The notes below the pieces were generated by a model. That model had not been told where the DNA came from, ran no database searches, and was given only the letters and a program-made list of their open reading frames with translations. Made by a program: the position numbers and the translations under genes. A stretch of 64,000 nucleotides of DNA from Psychromicrobium lacuslunae. Its GTDB lineage: Bacteria; Actinomycetota; Actinomycetes; Actinomycetales; Micrococcaceae. How positions within the stretch are numbered: the stretch's first letter is position 1; each line of letters begins with the position of its first letter. This document shows, piece by piece, positions 61,961-64,000 of this stretch. The DNA lies in NCBI RefSeq assembly GCF_000950575.1, contig NZ_CP011005.1:1550001-1614000 (forward strand), written 5' to 3'.

Positions 61961-62902
61961 TTAGAGACCAAAGGTGAGTAATTGCAGGCCGGGAAAAGCC
62001 GCAAAAATGACAGTCAGCGGCAGGATGCCAAAAACCAGCGGAACCATCATGGCAATCTCTTTCTTGCCAGCACTTTCGATGAGCTGCCGTTTTGCAAACT
62101 CCCTAACATCCTGGGCTTGAGCACGCAGCACCTCGACCATCGGGGTGCCCCGCTCCACTCCGATCGCCAAGCCCTCGGTGAAACGAATCAGCGGAGCCAC
62201 GCTGCTGCGCCGGGAGAAGTCCGAAAGTGCGTCGGCGAGCGAGCTGCCAGTTCTGGTTTGGGCTAATATCCGGCTGAACTCCTTGGCAAGCGGCCCGGCA
62301 GAGTTTTGACAGACTCTCTCTAAGGCACCCGTAACACTCTCACCCGCCCCCACAGCCAACGCCATCAGTTCGGCTAAGGCTGGGAACTCGGCCAGCATCC
62401 TGCTCTCTCGACGGTGGATCTGCCGATTCAGAAGCCATTCCGGAGCGTAAAGGCCCATGATGCCACCGGTGATCGTCACCAAAAAGGCGAGTAGTAGATT
62501 GAAGCCTCCGTTCGCACCGTAAAACATCAGCACTACGCTCGCCACAATCAGACCGGCAACGACTGAAATTACCTGCACAGCCCGAAAGTACAAGGTATTC
62601 TCCGGCCGTCCTGCCCTTTCCAGCCTCAGCGCCAGCCCCGCAGTCCCTGGCCTCAGTCGCGCTAGCCAGCCGCTGGCATCGTCAGCCAATAATCGAATGA
62701 TCCGTTCGAGGGGCTCAAGAACCCCAGCACCGGGCAAATCTTCGGATAGCAGTTTCGACTGCCGTGCTAAGGCAGTGAGCTGAGACGCAATGCGATCGCT
62801 GAAATCACCGCGACGATTCCACAGCAATCGCGCAAGGAGTAACCACAGCCCCGCTCCCATGCCCATCCCGGAGATCACACCCACAGCCGTATTCACATTC
62901 AT
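61961..62902 (-). CDS. TadC-like type II secretion F-family membrane protein
   Basis: 313 residues: N-terminal helix (VGVISGMGMGAGLWLLLARL), cytoplasmic T2SSF domain (about 150-270: RRESRMLAEFPALAELMALA, SGAGESVTGAL-like GAGESVTGALERVCQNSA) and terminal helices (MMVPLVFGILPLTVIFAAFP). It is the platform protein of a tad/Flp machine. ATG at 62902 is used since it overlaps the tadB stop (ATGA); the longer frame would overlap tadB by 100 bases. Confidence 0.88.
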   Translation of the reverse strand: MNVNTAVGVISGMGMGAGLWLLLARLLWNRRGDFSDRIASQLTALARQSKLLSEDLPGAGVLEPLERIIRLLADDASGWLARLRPGTAGLALRLERAGRPENTLYFRAVQVISVVAGLIVASVVLMFYGANGGFNLLLAFLVTITGGIMGLYAPEWLLNRQIHRRESRMLAEFPALAELMALAVGAGESVTGALERVCQNSAGPLAKEFSRILAQTRTGSSLADALSDFSRRSSVAPLIRFTEGLAIGVERGTPMVEVLRAQAQDVREFAKRQLIESAGKKEIAMMVPLVFGILPLTVIFAAFPGLQLLTFGL

Positions 62903-63753
62903 GCCAGGGCTCGCAGTTCCTCTGGCAGGGCACCGATTCTGAGCATCACGCGATAACAAATAATTGAGATCAGTAGGCCGATCAGTAAGACTAGCCATCC
63001 AGTGACCGAGTTATAAGCCTGGATGGTCTGTGGGTGGCTAGCCAATACCAGGAGCAATAGCCACGGTGCCAGCACGGCAAGTTTGGCGGCATTGATTAAC
63101 CAGGACTGTTTTGCCTCAAGTTCCGCTCGAATCCGAATGTTCTCCCTGAGGAAACTGCTAAGAATGAATAGCAGGCCGCCCAAATCCGTGCCGCCAACAT
63201 CCCGAGCCAGCTTTAACGCCTCAATGATTCGATCCGCCACCGGATCGGCCAATTGCGCTTTGAGTCGTTCAAGGGCTTGATCGAACCGACCACCAAGTCG
63301 GTAATCGGCAGAAAAATCGGCGAAATAGCTCCTCAACTCTGCCGGACCACGATCCGCCAGCTGCGCCAGTGCTTCTGAGATGCTGAGCCCGGCGCGCACC
63401 GCCGAACGTAAATTATCCACCACCTCAGGCCATAACTCCCGAAGCGCCTTTGAGCGTCGTCTAGCCCGCCGTCGCACTAGCGCAATCGGTAGCCAGGCAG
63501 CTAAACCAGCAAAACAAACACTCATTGGTGGTGAACGAGTGATGAGGATAACTATCAAAAAAGCCGAGAATCCTGCCAGCAGACAAGACGCGAAGAAGCG
63601 AAAAGCTGTGGTCTTCTGCAAACCAGCCTGAATGAGCAACTGGTTAATCCGCCGAAATTGCGGTGCTTGGACAAAAGCGATGTGGCTGGGCCAAAAAGAA
63701 CACCAGATTAAGAAAAATCCGGCGCCTAACAACAGGCCAGCTAAGATGCTCAT
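62899..63753 (-). CDS. TadB-like type II secretion F-family membrane protein
   Basis: 284 residues. Two N-terminal helices (LAGLLLGAGFFLIWCSFWPS, FASCLLAGFSAFLIVILITR), a T2SSF domain (about 100-220: ELWPEVVDNLRSAVRAGLSI, SEALAQLADRGPAELRSYFA) and two C-terminal helices (LAVLAPWLLLLVLASHPQTI, GWLVLLIGLLISIICYRVML). Partner of TadC in the inner-membrane platform. Starts one base into the tadA-like stop. Confidence 0.88.
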   Translation of the reverse strand: MSILAGLLLGAGFFLIWCSFWPSHIAFVQAPQFRRINQLLIQAGLQKTTAFRFFASCLLAGFSAFLIVILITRSPPMSVCFAGLAAWLPIALVRRRARRRSKALRELWPEVVDNLRSAVRAGLSISEALAQLADRGPAELRSYFADFSADYRLGGRFDQALERLKAQLADPVADRIIEALKLARDVGGTDLGGLLFILSSFLRENIRIRAELEAKQSWLINAAKLAVLAPWLLLLVLASHPQTIQAYNSVTGWLVLLIGLLISIICYRVMLRIGALPEELRALA

Positions 63754-64000
63754 CAGCTTGCCGCCAGTAAAGCAGATACCTGGTACCCGGCGGCGGCGAA
63801 CTTCTGCGCGGCCGGCATTGAGTTGGCAACAATAGTTAACTCGCCACCCTGTCGACGGAAAATAGGAGAACTTTCAATGACCTTCCCTTCCACCCTGCCA
63901 CTAAGTGAGATGATCTCCGTTACTTGTCTTAGACCACGAGCCGACCTCTGGCAGTGCACTACTAAATCAATGCAGGAAGCCACCGTGGGAACTACAAAAT
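63753..64000 (-). CDS. TadA/CpaF-type ATPase, C-terminal end (cut by window edge)
   Basis: Only the last ~82 codons are present. VASCIDLVVHCQRSARGLRQ followed by VTEIISLSGRVEGKVIESSP and IFRRQGGEL is the C-terminal end of CpaF/TadA secretion ATPases (compare ...ALDLVVHLxR...GxRRVTEI). Walker motifs are beyond the right edge. It powers assembly by the downstream tadB, tadC and pilin genes; the stop overlaps the tadB ATG. Confidence 0.85.
   Translation of the reverse strand, partial: FVVPTVASCIDLVVHCQRSARGLRQVTEIISLSGRVEGKVIESSPIFRRQGGELTIVANSMPAAQKFAAAGYQVSALLAAS

Overview
The window looks like a stretch of chromosome from a moderately GC-rich actinobacterium of the Micrococcaceae (Arthrobacter / Renibacterium / Psychromicrobium type). 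This rests on gene content: a fused Kgd-type 2-oxoglutarate enzyme, a SigR/SigH-RsrA redox pair, GuaB1, a SAM-IV riboswitch, the tiny ribosomal protein bL37, and a pseudopilin locus ordered like Rv3654c-Rv3659c. GC is below that of most Arthrobacter by eye (high fifties percent), which favours Renibacterium or Psychromicrobium, but the genus is inference. Nearly all genes look intact and densely packed. I see no insertion sequence, prophage or CRISPR array, so this is mostly core genome with a few accessory modules.

Layout. 1-4034 (minus): argS-lysA-hom amino-acid operon, hom cut by the left edge. 4096-9863: a secreted or anchored DUF1524 protein with a substituted nuclease His, an MFS exporter, then a three-gene flavin electron-transfer module (FMN-binding lipoprotein, ApbE flavin transferase, NqrB/RnfD-ferredoxin-reductase fusion). 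9931-16308: tRNA-Arg(CCG), a MerR-peroxiredoxin fusion, a small HhH protein, a WYL regulator and HrpA. 16440-21386: HIT protein, alcohol dehydrogenase, a divergent sulfurtransferase / cysteine-desulfhydrase-like pair, GNAT, MBL hydrolase, and repeat-like intergenic elements. 21489-24695: zinc regulon (zur, znuB, znuC, znuA) with candidate Zur boxes. 24795-28874: two CNNM/CorC-type membrane proteins and GuaB1. 29150-33684: kgd and an SGNH hydrolase. 33903-36204: an autoregulated-looking DUF4097-DUF4097-PadR operon. 36417-37593: bL37 and the rsrA-sigH pair. 37718-41532: doxX, aroA, rsgA, hisN. 41617-43176: SAM-IV riboswitch and a class V aminotransferase. 43272-46996: methyltransferase with an odd 5' end, mntH-mntR, and two crcB fluoride channels. 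46883-52630: small membrane protein, MFS pump, lipoprotein, secreted lipase, MmpS-like protein, DUF1801. 52702-60234: ssrA, GH3, ctaG-like, smpB, M23 peptidase, ftsX, ftsE, prfB. 60284-64000: tad-like secretion/pilus locus, running off the right edge.

A regulatory theme runs through the window. At least thirteen start codons are preceded by a TANNNT -10 hexamer exactly six bases upstream, the architecture of leaderless actinobacterial mRNAs. Further promoter-level signals are a MerR-type promoter, a SigR-type autoregulatory promoter, PadR-type operators overlapping a promoter, a perfect CRP/GlxR consensus before the lipase, and a dyad over the mntH -10.

The most noteworthy items are the MerR-peroxiredoxin fusion with an in-frame internal ribosome-binding site, the compact flavinylation-based electron conduit, the leaderless-promoter set, the methyltransferase gene that starts with an overlapping mini-ORF and a perfect 18-bp hairpin, the DUF1524 protein lacking its expected catalytic His, and a promoter-bearing repeat shared by the alcohol dehydrogenase and MBL genes.
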